A stretch of DNA of 64,000 nt from Pseudomonadota bacterium (GCA_023418705.1 JAEZYZ010000132.1:1-64000), one strand, 5' to 3'. Positions 16,168 through 26,047 are shown, counted from the first letter of the stretch. Numbers and translations are program-made. The notes: generated by a model from the sequence alone, not told the origin.

Positions 16168-16991
16168 GGCTTGAGCACCTCGAGTAGGTCGCCTGCGAGC
16201 GCCTCGCAGGTGACGCGCACCTGGTCCGTGTCCATCACAGGCTGGGCCGCGCGCGCCGCCATCGCGGCGCCTTCGCCACCCCGATTGCCAAACAGGTCGG
16301 TGAAGAGCTCCAGCGCCCGCGCACCGGTCGTCGCGCTGCGGGCGTCCTCGAGGATCGACGTGAGTCGGCGTGCGAGGTCTTCCGTCGAGATTCCCTGCAG
16401 GATGCGGAGCACGTCGAGCGCGTCCTTGTCGTTCGCCCGCGCCGAGCCGCGGCGCTCGTTGATCTTGAACATCTTCGCGACGAGGAGCGCGCCGGGGCCT
16501 GCAACCTTTGCCCGGACCACGCGCGGATCGATCGCGGGCTCCAGCGAGGCGATGTCGTGCTCGGCGAGATCCACGAGGACGCCTTCGAGACCGTCGACTT
16601 TGCGCGCGGCGTTCACACCGTGCCCGGGCAACCGCGCTGCTCGCCGACCAGTGCCGGGGCTGACGGTCGTTGGGACCAGCAGATCCACCTGGACGTCGAT
16701 GTCGAGTGATGCCGAAGTTCGGCGCCGGGTCTTCCAGATGCCGATGGCGCTGCGCGACCCGTAGAAGCCGGCACCCTCGAGCGCCTGTTCGAGGGGCGGC
16801 ACCTCTGCGAGCAAGTCCGGGTCGAAGGCCAGGTCCGCGTCGGTGGTGTACTCGGCGACACCAAGGTCAGCGTCACCGGTGTGCAGGTAGATCGCCTGGG
16901 CGCCGACGAGGATCGTGGCGTCGCGGTGCTCGCCGAGGGCGTCGAGCGCATCGAGGAGAACCCGGCGCGCGATCACATAGAGCTCATCCAC
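16164..16991 (-). CDS. Nucleotidyltransferase, AbiEii/MenT-like toxin candidate
   Basis: This 275-residue protein shows a minimal nucleotidyltransferase core: ILVGAQAIYLHTGD followed by YTTDADLAFDPDLL, that is G-x-Q/A then D-x-D, with a distant LLVAKMFKINER helix. These match AbiEii-like or MenT-like nucleotidyltransferases, which transfer nucleotides to tRNA or other targets and act as toxins in type IV-like pairs. It overlaps the upstream HTH gene by eight bases and the downstream small gene by four. The whole operon therefore resembles an AbiE-type abortive infection module. Confidence 0.75.
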   Translation of the reverse strand: MDELYVIARRVLLDALDALGEHRDATILVGAQAIYLHTGDADLGVAEYTTDADLAFDPDLLAEVPPLEQALEGAGFYGSRSAIGIWKTRRRTSASLDIDVQVDLLVPTTVSPGTGRRAARLPGHGVNAARKVDGLEGVLVDLAEHDIASLEPAIDPRVVRAKVAGPGALLVAKMFKINERRGSARANDKDALDVLRILQGISTEDLARRLTSILEDARSATTGARALELFTDLFGNRGGEGAAMAARAAQPVMDTDQVRVTCEALAGDLLEVLKP

Positions 16992-18033
16992 GCCACACCT
17001 CCTCGTTTGCGGCCATCCAGTCCATCAGCGACTCGGCTTCCGCGGGGGAGCGCCCGGGGCCGGAGAGAAGATCGGCCACGACCACCGGGAGCCTGGCAGT
17101 GCGCAGTCCATTTCGGTGGTCGACACGATCGAAGAGTGAGTCATCCTCGGGCTGCAAGAGCACGACGTTGGCTCCGGCTTCCGCCGCCCGAAGCCCCAAC
17201 GCCTTGGCTGCGCCCTCCGGGTCTTCGACGTAGACGGATGCGAGGCGCATGGGCGCCACGGGAGCGATGCCAGCAGCCACGGCGCTGCCGGTGACCACGT
17301 AGCGAATGTCGGTGCCACGAAGGCTGTCCCATAGACTCTTCAGCCCGCGCGCGGCAAGCCACGTGCTCGCGGTGGTGCGGCTCTCGAGCGGAGCCTCCTC
17401 GGACCAGCGCAGCAACAGCTTCCGCCAGTCGATCCGCTCCACCCGGCCGCGGCCGGTTCGGTCGACGATGGCCTCGCGGTCGAGCATGCCGAGCAGGCGT
17501 GAGACATACCCGGGATCGGTGTCCGCAGCGGCTGCGAGCTCGCGCACACCAAGCGGTGGTTTCGCGCACGCGAGGGCACACACGACGCGTCCGGCCTTGG
17601 TCCCCCTCAACGTGAAGCGCCGCTCCTCCGGCCAGGGGTTCGACCCAGCGCCGCTCGTCATAATGAAGAGTCCGGGTTCGTCGAGCACCAGGCGCACGTT
17701 GCCGGTCTGGTCGACGTAGCTCGCCCCCTCCTCTTCGATAGCTTCGCGGACGGCCTGTGAGAGGTACGGAGCCGTGACGAGCAGCGGACGCTCCTTCGGG
17801 ATCTGCCTCGCCGCACGTGGATCGGGCCGCGAGAGCGCCGACACCGGCAGCTCGCGTGACTGCCCCTCCTTCGAGGTGATGCGCAGCCGCGGCGTGCGAC
17901 TCGATGCCGTGACGCGTTCGATGGCCCACCCGGGGGGGAGGCGCTCCTGCAGCACGCGGGAAGCGCCGGCGATCAGGTTGTTGTCCAAAATTGCCATGTT
18001 GCACGTCATGGGCAACGCCTGCGATTGGGGCAA
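16984..18033 (-). CDS. Winged-helix AbiEi-like antitoxin/regulator
   Basis: This protein has 349 residues from ATG 18033, or 337 from ATG 17997 (MAILDNNLIAGASRVL). Neither start has a ribosome binding site, and the transcript may be leaderless. A helix-turn-helix lies near residues 165-200 (GVRELAAAADTDPGYVSRLLGMLDREAIV). The C-terminal part (RYVVTGSAVAAGIAPVAPM, and the LPVVVADLL region) resembles AbiEi C-terminal domains. Such proteins repress their own promoter and neutralise the nucleotidyltransferase. Repeated TTGTCCA motifs just upstream fit autoregulation. Confidence 0.7.
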   Translation of the reverse strand: MPQSQALPMTCNMAILDNNLIAGASRVLQERLPPGWAIERVTASSRTPRLRITSKEGQSRELPVSALSRPDPRAARQIPKERPLLVTAPYLSQAVREAIEEEGASYVDQTGNVRLVLDEPGLFIMTSGAGSNPWPEERRFTLRGTKAGRVVCALACAKPPLGVRELAAAADTDPGYVSRLLGMLDREAIVDRTGRGRVERIDWRKLLLRWSEEAPLESRTTASTWLAARGLKSLWDSLRGTDIRYVVTGSAVAAGIAPVAPMRLASVYVEDPEGAAKALGLRAAEAGANVVLLQPEDDSLFDRVDHRNGLRTARLPVVVADLLSGPGRSPAEAESLMDWMAANEEVWRG

Positions 18034-18047
18034 CAGCCGCCGCGTTT

Positions 18048-18102
18048 GTTGTCCAGTTTAGCAACATTGCCCGTTTTGTGCAACGGCCGTTTTCTGGACA
18101 AC
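18048..18102. promoter_or_regulatory. Inverted repeat, candidate operator of the AbiEi-like regulator
   Basis: Arms GTTGTCCAG (18048-18056) and CTGGACAAC (18094-18102) form a perfect 9-bp inverted repeat with a 37-bp spacer. A further GTTGTCCA lies near 17981, just inside the gene. The spacing is wide enough for two separate binding sites. Confidence 0.45.
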
Positions 18103-18308
18103 TAACTCGAGGCGAGACGGTCCAGGCGAGCCTATGGTCACAGAAAATAACGCTTTCAGTGACTTTCGGCCGAGTCGGGACTCTGCCCAGCACCAGCATC
18201 CCGCTCTTCGTCGCGAACCGGTCGCCGTTCCGGGCGACGGAAAGTGTCGCCACGTCCTGGCAACGTGGCCACATTCTCCTCCGCGGCTCTCGGCGCCATG
18301 GTTGCGGC

Positions 18309-19280
<972 letters not shown>

Positions 19281-19482
19281 CCAACGGGGCCGACTGTAAA
19301 CCGCTGGGTACGCAGTTAAACACCTCTCGGCTTCTCTCTCCCCACGGGACAGGAGAGAGAGCGGGAGAGCTGTCCCACGCGGCGCTCATCGCGCTCGCTC
19401 GGCGCTCTCTGCGAGCACGCGCGAGAGCGGCGCCGCAGCACGCGCAGCGCGCGAAACGCCCGGAGTTCTGGGCAGAAGCGGC

Positions 19483-19514
19483 GAAGCCCCCTCGCCTCGC
19501 TCCTTGGGGGCTTC
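19483..19514 (+). terminator. Hairpin, possible terminator
   Basis: GAAGCCCCC (19483-19491) and GGGGGCTTC (19506-19514) form a perfect 9-bp stem with a 14-nt loop, followed by TGTTTA. The hairpin at 28267-28301 is followed by the same TGTTTACC. Confidence 0.5.
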
Positions 19515-20008
19515 TGTTTACCGACCCTCGCCGTTGGTTGGCGACGAGAGAAAAATGGCTCCCCGTTCCGGCGGCTGGACCAACCGTTTCTATCGGAGAG
19601 CGGGTGGATGTTCAACGTGATCTCTGCCTGAAAGTGCTGGCGGGACAGTGGGTTGCAGTCGCATGGCCGCCGCTCTTGCCGAAATGGGGAGCCCACGTCG
19701 ATGCGGTTCCCCGACGCCACCGTGCTCGCGCCCCGAGTTGACTTGGGCGCCGTCGTACGCGCTCGTGACCACCATGGCCATGCGCCCCGACCAGCCACTC
19801 GAAAGCGCTCGGTTCGTGCGTGAGGAGGTCGTGGACGTCCTCGCCGAGGCGATGTGGGCGCTCCTCTGCGCCGGCCGGTGGCCGGGTGTCCGGCGCCACG
19901 GCGGTGGTCCGGCCGCAGGATCGCCCGTGGCGCGGGAGGCCGCCCAGGCGCGCCCACGGGCGCCCTGTGGCGCGACGGCCGCGACGACGCGGTGATCTCT
20001 GGCGGGTG

Positions 20009-20117
20009 GCCCAACTTGGGCCGACTTGGGCCCGACTTGGGCCCGACTTGGACCCGACTTGGACCCGACTTGGGACCCGGAACTTGGCGCCCGCTTGGTG
20101 CCTGACTTGGTGCCCAG
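20009..20117. repeat. 11-bp tandem repeat array
   Basis: About nine imperfect copies of an 11-bp unit CCCGACTTGGG (variants CCCGACTTGGA and CCCAACTTGGG) run in tandem. The first six are nearly exact and the rest decay. The array lies 50 bp from the stop of the third AbiE-operon gene. Confidence 0.75.
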
Positions 20118-20166
20118 GCCCGAACACGCCTCACCCGCCCGACGAGTCTCCCGGCATCGATCGCGA

Positions 20167-20805
20167 TCAATCGTCCGGATCGCGGTGTCCGATCGCGTCC
20201 TCGTCGACCCAGTCCTCCTCCTCCCAGCTCATGCCCTTCCTGCCGGGCACCTTGCGGGTCGGCCCAGCCTTGTAGAGTCGGCACGAGAGCGGACCGTAGC
20301 AGAAGGTCTCCGTCCGGTAGCGCTTCTGGCTCGGGTTCCAGTGGTCGACGATCATCTCCACCGCCATGAGCGCGCCCCAGATGCAACTTCGGCACGAGGT
20401 GTCGTACGTGCGCGCCGCGAGCCGCCGGTGTCCGCGCTCGCGGTAGACCGGCAGCGCCGGCGCGAGGCCGTGCCACGGCGGCGGCACGCTCGGCTCTCCG
20501 GCGGTGCGAGCCAGCACGCGCAGCTTGCTCGCCTTGTAGAGCTCGGCGGTCTCGAGCCGGGGATCGGCGACGGGCTCGCCCTCGCCGCTCACCGTGTCGC
20601 CGACCTGGAAGCCGTGCTTGGCCTGTGCGGCTTCGCCGATCGCGGCCGAGACCTCGCGCGCCTCGTCGCCGACCGTCCCGCGGACGCGCAGGACGTAGCC
20701 CTGATAGGTGTGGCTCCGCTGGTCGAACGATCGCGTGAGCCGGATGCGCGGCTGCACCGAGGTGACGACGCCGCTCCATGCGATCTTGCTGCCAGTGTTG
20801 GTCAC
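20167..20805 (-). CDS. Cysteine-rich third gene of the AbiE operon
   Basis: This 212-residue protein starts at GTG 20805, overlapping the abiEii stop as GTGA. The N-terminal half has beta-rich sequence (WSGVVTSVQPRIRLTRSFD, then HTYQGYVLRV) resembling an OB-type fold. The C-terminal half has two CxxC-like pairs (SCRSCIWG and FCYGPLSCRLY) that could bind zinc, followed by an acidic tail (SWEEEDWVDEDA). I do not know a named family, but tight coupling suggests a functional third component of the AbiE-like system. It carries neither nuclease nor helicase motifs. Confidence 0.7.
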   Translation of the reverse strand: MTNTGSKIAWSGVVTSVQPRIRLTRSFDQRSHTYQGYVLRVRGTVGDEAREVSAAIGEAAQAKHGFQVGDTVSGEGEPVADPRLETAELYKASKLRVLARTAGEPSVPPPWHGLAPALPVYRERGHRRLAARTYDTSCRSCIWGALMAVEMIVDHWNPSQKRYRTETFCYGPLSCRLYKAGPTRKVPGRKGMSWEEEDWVDEDAIGHRDPDD

Positions 20806-21626
20806 GACTCGGCCTCCTCGCCTTTCCATGGATCGCCCGGCAGCCGCGCCAGGAGCTCGTCGCGTGCGTAGCGGGCTGCGTCCTGGATGTCCCACGCCGC
20901 CCGCGGAGCGAGCAGCGGCTCGATGTCGCGCGTGAACATCCCGTCGGCGAGCATGGCCGCCAGGTTGGCCTCGAACTCGGCCCGGCTCACGCGGTGGCCG
21001 CCTTCATCCAGGTAGCGCAGGAAGCACGAGACGACGCGGTGGGGATCGACCTCCGCGGATCGGTGCGCCGTCCAGAGATCGAAGAGGTCGCGGCTCTTCT
21101 TTCGCTGATAGAGCGCGCGCAGCTTCGTCCCGAGGAGCTCGTCGAGGTGGTACGTCTTGATGGAAGCGCCGCCCGAGAACCACCGCGAGCGCACCTCATG
21201 CGTCCTCTCGAAGATGTCGAACACGGCGAAGTGCTCCCTCGAGTTGATCTCGATCTTGAGCCGCAGCGGTAGCGGCGTCGGTCCCTCGGACTGCATGCGA
21301 TAGAGGAGCACGACGCGCCCCTCCTTCAGCGTGCGCCGCGGCGTACCCAGCCAGGGATCGAGGCGCGCGCGCATGGCGTCGAGCACGCTGCCGATCGGGC
21401 CGGCGGCGATCTGCACGAGGTCGATGTCCTCGGAGTAGCGAGCCGGGGGCGTCAGGTGGAGCTTGTAGAGCGCGGTGCCGCCGCGGAAGGCGAGCGCCTC
21501 TCGTGCCTCGGGCACGGCGAAGATCTCCACCAGCGCGCGGCTGAGGATGAGGTCTTGCTCGACCTGCGAGTCCTGGATCCACGGCGCCGTCTGGCGCCAC
21601 TCGGTGATGAAGTCGCGGGGGATCAC
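20802..21626 (-). CDS. abiEii: AbiEii-type nucleotidyltransferase toxin
   Basis: The protein has 274 residues from GTG 21626 (GTGA overlap with abiEi). FRGGTALYK (about 48-56) and RYSEDIDLV (about 63-71) are the nucleotidyltransferase signature of the AbiEii/AbiGii family. KLRALYQRKKSRDLFDLW is the conserved C-terminal catalytic helix. Homologues act as bacteriostatic toxins of type IV toxin-antitoxin systems and give phage resistance. The order antitoxin-toxin fits the family; an extra third gene follows. Confidence 0.9.
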   Translation of the reverse strand: MIPRDFITEWRQTAPWIQDSQVEQDLILSRALVEIFAVPEAREALAFRGGTALYKLHLTPPARYSEDIDLVQIAAGPIGSVLDAMRARLDPWLGTPRRTLKEGRVVLLYRMQSEGPTPLPLRLKIEINSREHFAVFDIFERTHEVRSRWFSGGASIKTYHLDELLGTKLRALYQRKKSRDLFDLWTAHRSAEVDPHRVVSCFLRYLDEGGHRVSRAEFEANLAAMLADGMFTRDIEPLLAPRAAWDIQDAARYARDELLARLPGDPWKGEEAES

Positions 21627-22405
21627 AGGTCTGGCTCCACCGGAACGTTCGCCAGCAGGTGCCAACGCCCATCGTGCGGCGCGCCTTCGGCGGGTGCGCT
21701 GGGCACCAGAGCCGTCGTCTCGTTCACCACGCCCGCGACGTAGTCGGCGAGCGGCTCCGTCTTGTCGCCGGCGCCCACCCGCTCGAGGAGATAGCCGAGC
21801 CGCTGTGCCCACGGAATCGGCGACAGGGGCGCCAGTGAGGCCAGGCGTTCCGGGTCCAGCTTCTCGGCAAGCTCCGAGAGAACCGTGGCGACGTTGTCGA
21901 GACCGCCCGCATGCTGTGGGTAGCCGGCGAGGTCGAACGCCGTCGCCTCGGCCGTCGAGACCGCGAGGTGTCCTCGCGGAGTGTTGAAGCGAGCCGTCGG
22001 CACTTCGGCGACGTTGCGTCGGGCGACGAACGAGACGCGGACGTCGCCGCAGGCAATCGGGGGGCGGTTCTTCGCCACGATCACCTGGAACACCTGCGGT
22101 TGCTGGTGCGCCGCGCCGTGGTAGCGACCGGCCGTGAGGAGCGCCGCGTAATAATCGAGGCCGAGGTGCTCCATGAGCTGGGGCACGAACTGGTCGGCGG
22201 GCAGGCAGCCGAGCCGCCGGTACTCGGGCGGGACGATCACGTGAAAGCCGCGGTGGGGCGTGGCGACGACGCCCTTCTTCTGGAGTCGGCGCAGCGCGGC
22301 GCGCGCCGCGATCACCGACGACCCGACGCGCGCGGCCATCTCGTCCGTCGTGAAGTGGTACTGTCCGCGGGACGCTAGGTCGTCGATGAGGTCCGCAGCC
22401 GGCAT
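21623..22405 (-). CDS. abiEi: AbiEi-type antitoxin/repressor
   Basis: This 260-residue protein starts at ATG 22405, chosen because GGAGAGG lies nine bases upstream; longer frames reach 22546. An N-terminal winged helix (HFTTDEMAARVGSSVIAARAA, split at about residues 16-36) is followed by the HRGFHVIVPPEYRRLG block and VFQVIVAKNRP, typical of AbiEi antitoxins. These bind inverted repeats in their own promoter and counter AbiEii. The downstream toxin gene overlaps by four bases. Confidence 0.88.
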   Translation of the reverse strand: MPAADLIDDLASRGQYHFTTDEMAARVGSSVIAARAALRRLQKKGVVATPHRGFHVIVPPEYRRLGCLPADQFVPQLMEHLGLDYYAALLTAGRYHGAAHQQPQVFQVIVAKNRPPIACGDVRVSFVARRNVAEVPTARFNTPRGHLAVSTAEATAFDLAGYPQHAGGLDNVATVLSELAEKLDPERLASLAPLSPIPWAQRLGYLLERVGAGDKTEPLADYVAGVVNETTALVPSAPAEGAPHDGRWHLLANVPVEPDL

Positions 22406-22668
22406 GGGTCGCACCTCTCCAGGAATCACACGGGAAAGATAACGCCGCGCGTCGTCTTTGTCGAGTGATTCCTGCGGCATGTCCCCCGGGCGCCCGCCCA
22501 CCCGGGTGGCCTGAGAGACACGCCAGGGGGCGCGCTTTCCTTGCATGTGCCGCCGGGCCGAGCCTTCATGGATCTGCGGAGCCCCCGATGCTCATCTGTG
22601 CCGCCGGCGACATCCATGGCGTGCATCGCAGGGGCTGACGAGCGCGCGTGGACGTGCATGATCCCCCC

Positions 22669-22824
22669 GTGAAGGTCAGCACGCCCAAGCCGGACCTCTC
22701 TGTCCTGACGATCGGCCACAGCAACCACCCGATCGAGAGGTTCCTCGGGCTCCTGCGCCGGCACGGTGTCGAGGTGCTCGTCGACGCGCGGCGAGAAGGA
22801 CCATTCGATCATTCTCGATGCTGA
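22669..22824 (+). pseudogene. 5' remnant of a DUF488 gene
   Basis: From GTG 22669, about 42 residues (LTIGHSNHPIERFLGLLRRH, then GVEVLVDAR) match the N-terminus of DUF488 proteins, which normally continue with a further 110-140 residues. After VDAR, near 22793, the similarity stops abruptly and the sequence becomes the 3' end of the minus-strand gene at 23482. Confidence 0.75.
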
Positions 22825-23482
22825 GCGGTGCCCACTCCGTTGCCTTCGCATCGTCGAGGAAGAACACGACCGGAACCGCCTCGTTGCTGATTCGCCGAAG
22901 CCTCACAGGATGATGCTCTCCGAGGGCGTGCAGCAACTCGACCAGTTCCCGCATCCGCTCCGTGAGGTCACCATCGGAGCATGCAACGGCGTGGTCGTCG
23001 CGGACGGAGACGTCGCCGGGGAACCTGCCCAGCATGTTGTGCACCGCTTCAAACTGGAGAAGGCGTCTCGCTTCGTTGCCGCGAAGCCCTGGCAACCGCT
23101 CAAACTCGCGAGCGCCGGAAACGAGGCTGCGAAAGCGGTGATACTCGTCACGGCCGAGTACCAAGGCGCCCCTGGTTCGGATGTATGCGGGGGGTGCGTG
23201 CTCGGTCGCCTCGTTCTCGTCATCGAGCATCGCCGAGAAATCAGGGAGGAGCACGGCGAACTCACCGGCACGCCGTGCCACGAGCCAATTGCCGGGCTCG
23301 CAGCCCTCGATGCCGCAAGCCTCGCACACGAGAGGTTGGAATGCCTCCGCGTCCCAGCTCGTCAGGTTGAGCGCATTCGCGAACAGCACGTCATCGACGA
23401 CGAGCTGAGTGACCCGCGGCCGTCCCTGCTCGGACGACGTAAAGTCGAGGGTTGCTGCACGCGTCGAGATTGTGGTCGGCAT
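22676..23482 (-). CDS. Pnkp/Hen1-linked protein, 3' end probably lost
   Basis: The first 230 residues or so look like a real protein: a possible zinc site (LVCEACGIEGCEPGNW), then LLPDFSAMLDDENEATEH, VLGRDEYHRFRSL, and VPVVFFLDDAKATEWAPL. From about 22790 the frame reads through the antisense of the DUF488 remnant, ending in a low-complexity R/G tail, so the natural C-terminus is missing. It starts at ATG 23482 (or GTG 23488), 13-19 bp after the Pnkp stop, so it is the third gene of the RNA-repair operon. I do not recognise the family. Confidence 0.6.
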   Translation of the reverse strand: MPTTISTRAATLDFTSSEQGRPRVTQLVVDDVLFANALNLTSWDAEAFQPLVCEACGIEGCEPGNWLVARRAGEFAVLLPDFSAMLDDENEATEHAPPAYIRTRGALVLGRDEYHRFRSLVSGAREFERLPGLRGNEARRLLQFEAVHNMLGRFPGDVSVRDDHAVACSDGDLTERMRELVELLHALGEHHPVRLRRISNEAVPVVFFLDDAKATEWAPLSIENDRMVLLAARRRAPRHRAGAGARGTSRSGGCCGRSSGQRGPAWAC

Positions 23483-23500
23483 CCACACGGCGAGCCCTCT

Positions 23501-26047
23501 TCAGAGCCTCGGGTCGACAGGCTCGCTCTCCAACGCCAGAACGCCGAACACGCACTCGTGTACGCGGTAGAGCGGCTCCTTCTCCACAAATCGGTGCAAC
23601 GCCTCCAGTCCGAGCGCGAACTCGCGGAGCGCCAAGGACCGTTTTGGTCCAAGGCCTCGTGCGCGAAGTCGCTCGAGGTGTTCTTCGAGGGTGTACTCAG
23701 GGCCGTAGATGATGCGCAGGTACTCCCTGCCACGGCACTTCACAGCGGGCTGAACCAGGCCCTTCTTGCCGCGCATGAGCCACTCGATCGGCTTCACGAC
23801 CATGCCCTCGCCACCGCCTTCGGTGAGCTCCTCCCACCAAGCAATGCCGTCGGCTTGGCTCTCCGTGCTCGTGAGATCGACGACCCTGAATGCCGTCCTG
23901 TGGAGGAGTTGCCCGTCCGCTTCGCAGAGTTCCGCAAGCGTATTCATGTGCCAGACATGATCACGGTCGGCGTGCACGCCGCCCTCTGATGCGAGGAGGT
24001 GAAACGGCGCAAACTTGAGGTCGTCGATGCTCGCGACGGGCCAGCAATAGCGCCGGTAGGCCTGCGTGTACTGCTCGACGCACTCCTGTCGGGCCGAGTA
24101 GCGGTCAACGAGACCGTTCATCTCGACCGAGCGGGATGCTGCGAGCTGAAGCGCGGCCAGAGCGGCGGTCATGCTGGCGCGTGACGCGGCGCCCACGGGT
24201 GCATACTGGGAGCGCAGCAGTTCCTGAGCCTTGGCGGACCACGGCATGAGCTCGGCGTCGAGGCAGAACCAGTCCGACTCGAACTTCTTCCAGAAATCGG
24301 CCTTCGTCAGTGCTGCCTGGAGACGCTCGAGGAAGCTCGTCTCAAGCGCGGGGTCGTCAAAGAACGGCCGCCCCGTGCGGGTGTAGAGAGCTCCGATGCC
24401 GTGACCTCGGATGCCAAAGCGTCTGCCAGCAGAGACCTCATCCCGACAGACGACGGCGACTGCCCGGGAGCCCATGTGCTTCTCCTGGCACACCACCTTC
24501 GGAACACCGTTGGCGCGGAAGTACTGGAAGCTCTCCTCGGGATGCTCGAGAGTGGGCCCGTCCTTCCGAGTGTCCGAGGGCGACATTGTGGGCGGCAGGT
24601 AGATCAGCCAGCGAGGATCGGTCGCGAAACGGCTCATGATCTCCAGCGCCGCCGCCGCGTTTTCTTCTCGCACCGTCACCGTCCCGCGAATGCGCGTGGA
24701 GACGATGCGCTTCCCCTGGACGTCCCCAATGTCGAGGACGTCGTTGTAGGGGCGCTCCGCCGCCTCCGTGGAGGCCCCATCGAGCGGCTTCACCGGCTCG
24801 TAGTACATCTTGGCGGCAGGGACGGAGACCAATTCGTTCTCGGGGTAGCGCAGTGCCGTCAGCGAACCACCGAAAACGCACCCCGTGTCGATGCAGATGG
24901 TCTTGTTCAGCCACTCCGCGCTCGGCACCGGCGTGTGGCCGTACACGACACGCGCGCGTCCCCGGTAGTCGGCCGCCCAGTTGTATCGAACGGGGAGGCC
25001 GTACTCGTCCGTTTCTCCCGTGCTCTCGCCGTAGAGTGCGAACTCTCGCACGCGTGCCGAAGCGCGCCCCTGGAAGGGCTCTTTCATTCCGGCGTGCGCA
25101 ACCACCAGCTTGCCGTCGTCCAGAACGTAGTGGCTCACGAGCCCATCGATGAAGGTCTTCACCTCGTCGATGAACTCAGCCGGCTCGCGCTCGAGCTGTT
25201 CCATGGTCTCCGCGAGCCCGTGGGTGAGCCGCACGTCGCGACCATCCAGCTTTCTCTTCAGCTTGATATCGTGATTGCCTGGAACGCAGAGAGCCGTCCC
25301 TTCGCGAACCATCGCCATCACCAGCCGCAGCACGGCGGGAGACTTGGGGCCGCGATCCACGAGATCGCCGACGAAGAACGCTCGCCGTCCTCCAGGGTGC
25401 CGCGCCATCGGTGCAGCTTCGTCGTCTTGGACCTCGTACCCGAGTTCGCGCAGAAGGGTGACGGCTTCGTCGAAGCACCCGTGAACGTCGCCAATGATGT
25501 CGAACGGCCCCGTCTCGTGGCGCTTGTTGTTCCAGAGCGGGTTGCGAACCACCTCGGCGGCCGCGACTTCCTCGGGCGAGTTGAGGACAGCGATGTACCG
25601 GAAGCCTTCCCGCTTGAGGGACCGCAGCGCCTTTCGCAGTTGCTGAGACTGTTGCCGCGTCACGTGCGGCCCGAACTGACGGTCAGCGCGGTCCTGGTTT
25701 CGCTCGTGGCACAGCTTCGCCGGGAGGTTCAGGACGATGGCAACGGGCAGCACGTCATGCTCGCGTGCCAGCTTCACGATCGGCTTGCGCGCCTCTGCCT
25801 GAACGTTGGTGGCGTCGATCACGGTCAAGCGCCCCGCAGCCAGCCGCTTCGCAGCGATGTAGTGCAGGACGTCGAACGCGTCGTTGGTTGCGCTCTGGTC
25901 GTTTTCGTCGTCGGAGACCAGGCCGCGGCAGTAGTCGGATGAAAGGACCTCGGTCGGCTTGAAATGCGTTCGTGCGAAGGTCGACTTCCCGCTCCCGGAC
26001 GTGCCGACGAGCGCAACGAGCGACAGCTCTGGCAGTTCGATCTTCAT
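23501..26047 (-). CDS. pnkp: Polynucleotide kinase-phosphatase-ligase Pnkp (RNA repair)
   Basis: This 848-residue protein has three domains. The N-terminal 5' kinase carries P-loop GTSGSGKS (15-22). The central metallophosphatase has GDVHGCFDE, GDLVDRGPKS, PGNHDIKLK and VVAHAGM. The C-terminal nucleotidyltransferase/ligase-like domain has EKHMGSRA, with the nucleotidyl lysine in KxMG. Bacterial Pnkp heals 5'-OH and 2',3'-cyclic phosphate ends and, with Hen1, seals RNAs cut by ribotoxins. The ATG overlaps the hen1 stop as ATGA. Length fits known Pnkp proteins (about 850). Confidence 0.95.
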   Translation of the reverse strand: MKIELPELSLVALVGTSGSGKSTFARTHFKPTEVLSSDYCRGLVSDDENDQSATNDAFDVLHYIAAKRLAAGRLTVIDATNVQAEARKPIVKLAREHDVLPVAIVLNLPAKLCHERNQDRADRQFGPHVTRQQSQQLRKALRSLKREGFRYIAVLNSPEEVAAAEVVRNPLWNNKRHETGPFDIIGDVHGCFDEAVTLLRELGYEVQDDEAAPMARHPGGRRAFFVGDLVDRGPKSPAVLRLVMAMVREGTALCVPGNHDIKLKRKLDGRDVRLTHGLAETMEQLEREPAEFIDEVKTFIDGLVSHYVLDDGKLVVAHAGMKEPFQGRASARVREFALYGESTGETDEYGLPVRYNWAADYRGRARVVYGHTPVPSAEWLNKTICIDTGCVFGGSLTALRYPENELVSVPAAKMYYEPVKPLDGASTEAAERPYNDVLDIGDVQGKRIVSTRIRGTVTVREENAAAALEIMSRFATDPRWLIYLPPTMSPSDTRKDGPTLEHPEESFQYFRANGVPKVVCQEKHMGSRAVAVVCRDEVSAGRRFGIRGHGIGALYTRTGRPFFDDPALETSFLERLQAALTKADFWKKFESDWFCLDAELMPWSAKAQELLRSQYAPVGAASRASMTAALAALQLAASRSVEMNGLVDRYSARQECVEQYTQAYRRYCWPVASIDDLKFAPFHLLASEGGVHADRDHVWHMNTLAELCEADGQLLHRTAFRVVDLTSTESQADGIAWWEELTEGGGEGMVVKPIEWLMRGKKGLVQPAVKCRGREYLRIIYGPEYTLEEHLERLRARGLGPKRSLALREFALGLEALHRFVEKEPLYRVHECVFGVLALESEPVDPRL

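Larger units (their letters stand above)
19281..20166. other. Non-coding or degenerate stretch with hairpin and tandem repeat
   Basis: No convincing gene covers this 886-bp stretch. It contains a strong hairpin (19483-19514) and an 11-bp tandem repeat array (20009-20117). A possible small plus-strand frame from ATG 19774 to 19995 starts MAMRPDQPLESARFVREE and VVDVLAEAMWALL, but its last third is low-complexity and it lacks a ribosome binding site. The long frames on both strands here look like GC-rich shadows. Confidence 0.5.

Noticed and set aside
19316..20779. A 487-codon minus-strand ORF reading through the tandem repeat region
   Set aside because: It is low-complexity and R/G/P-rich, and its upstream part is out of frame with the cysteine-rich protein that starts at GTG 20805.
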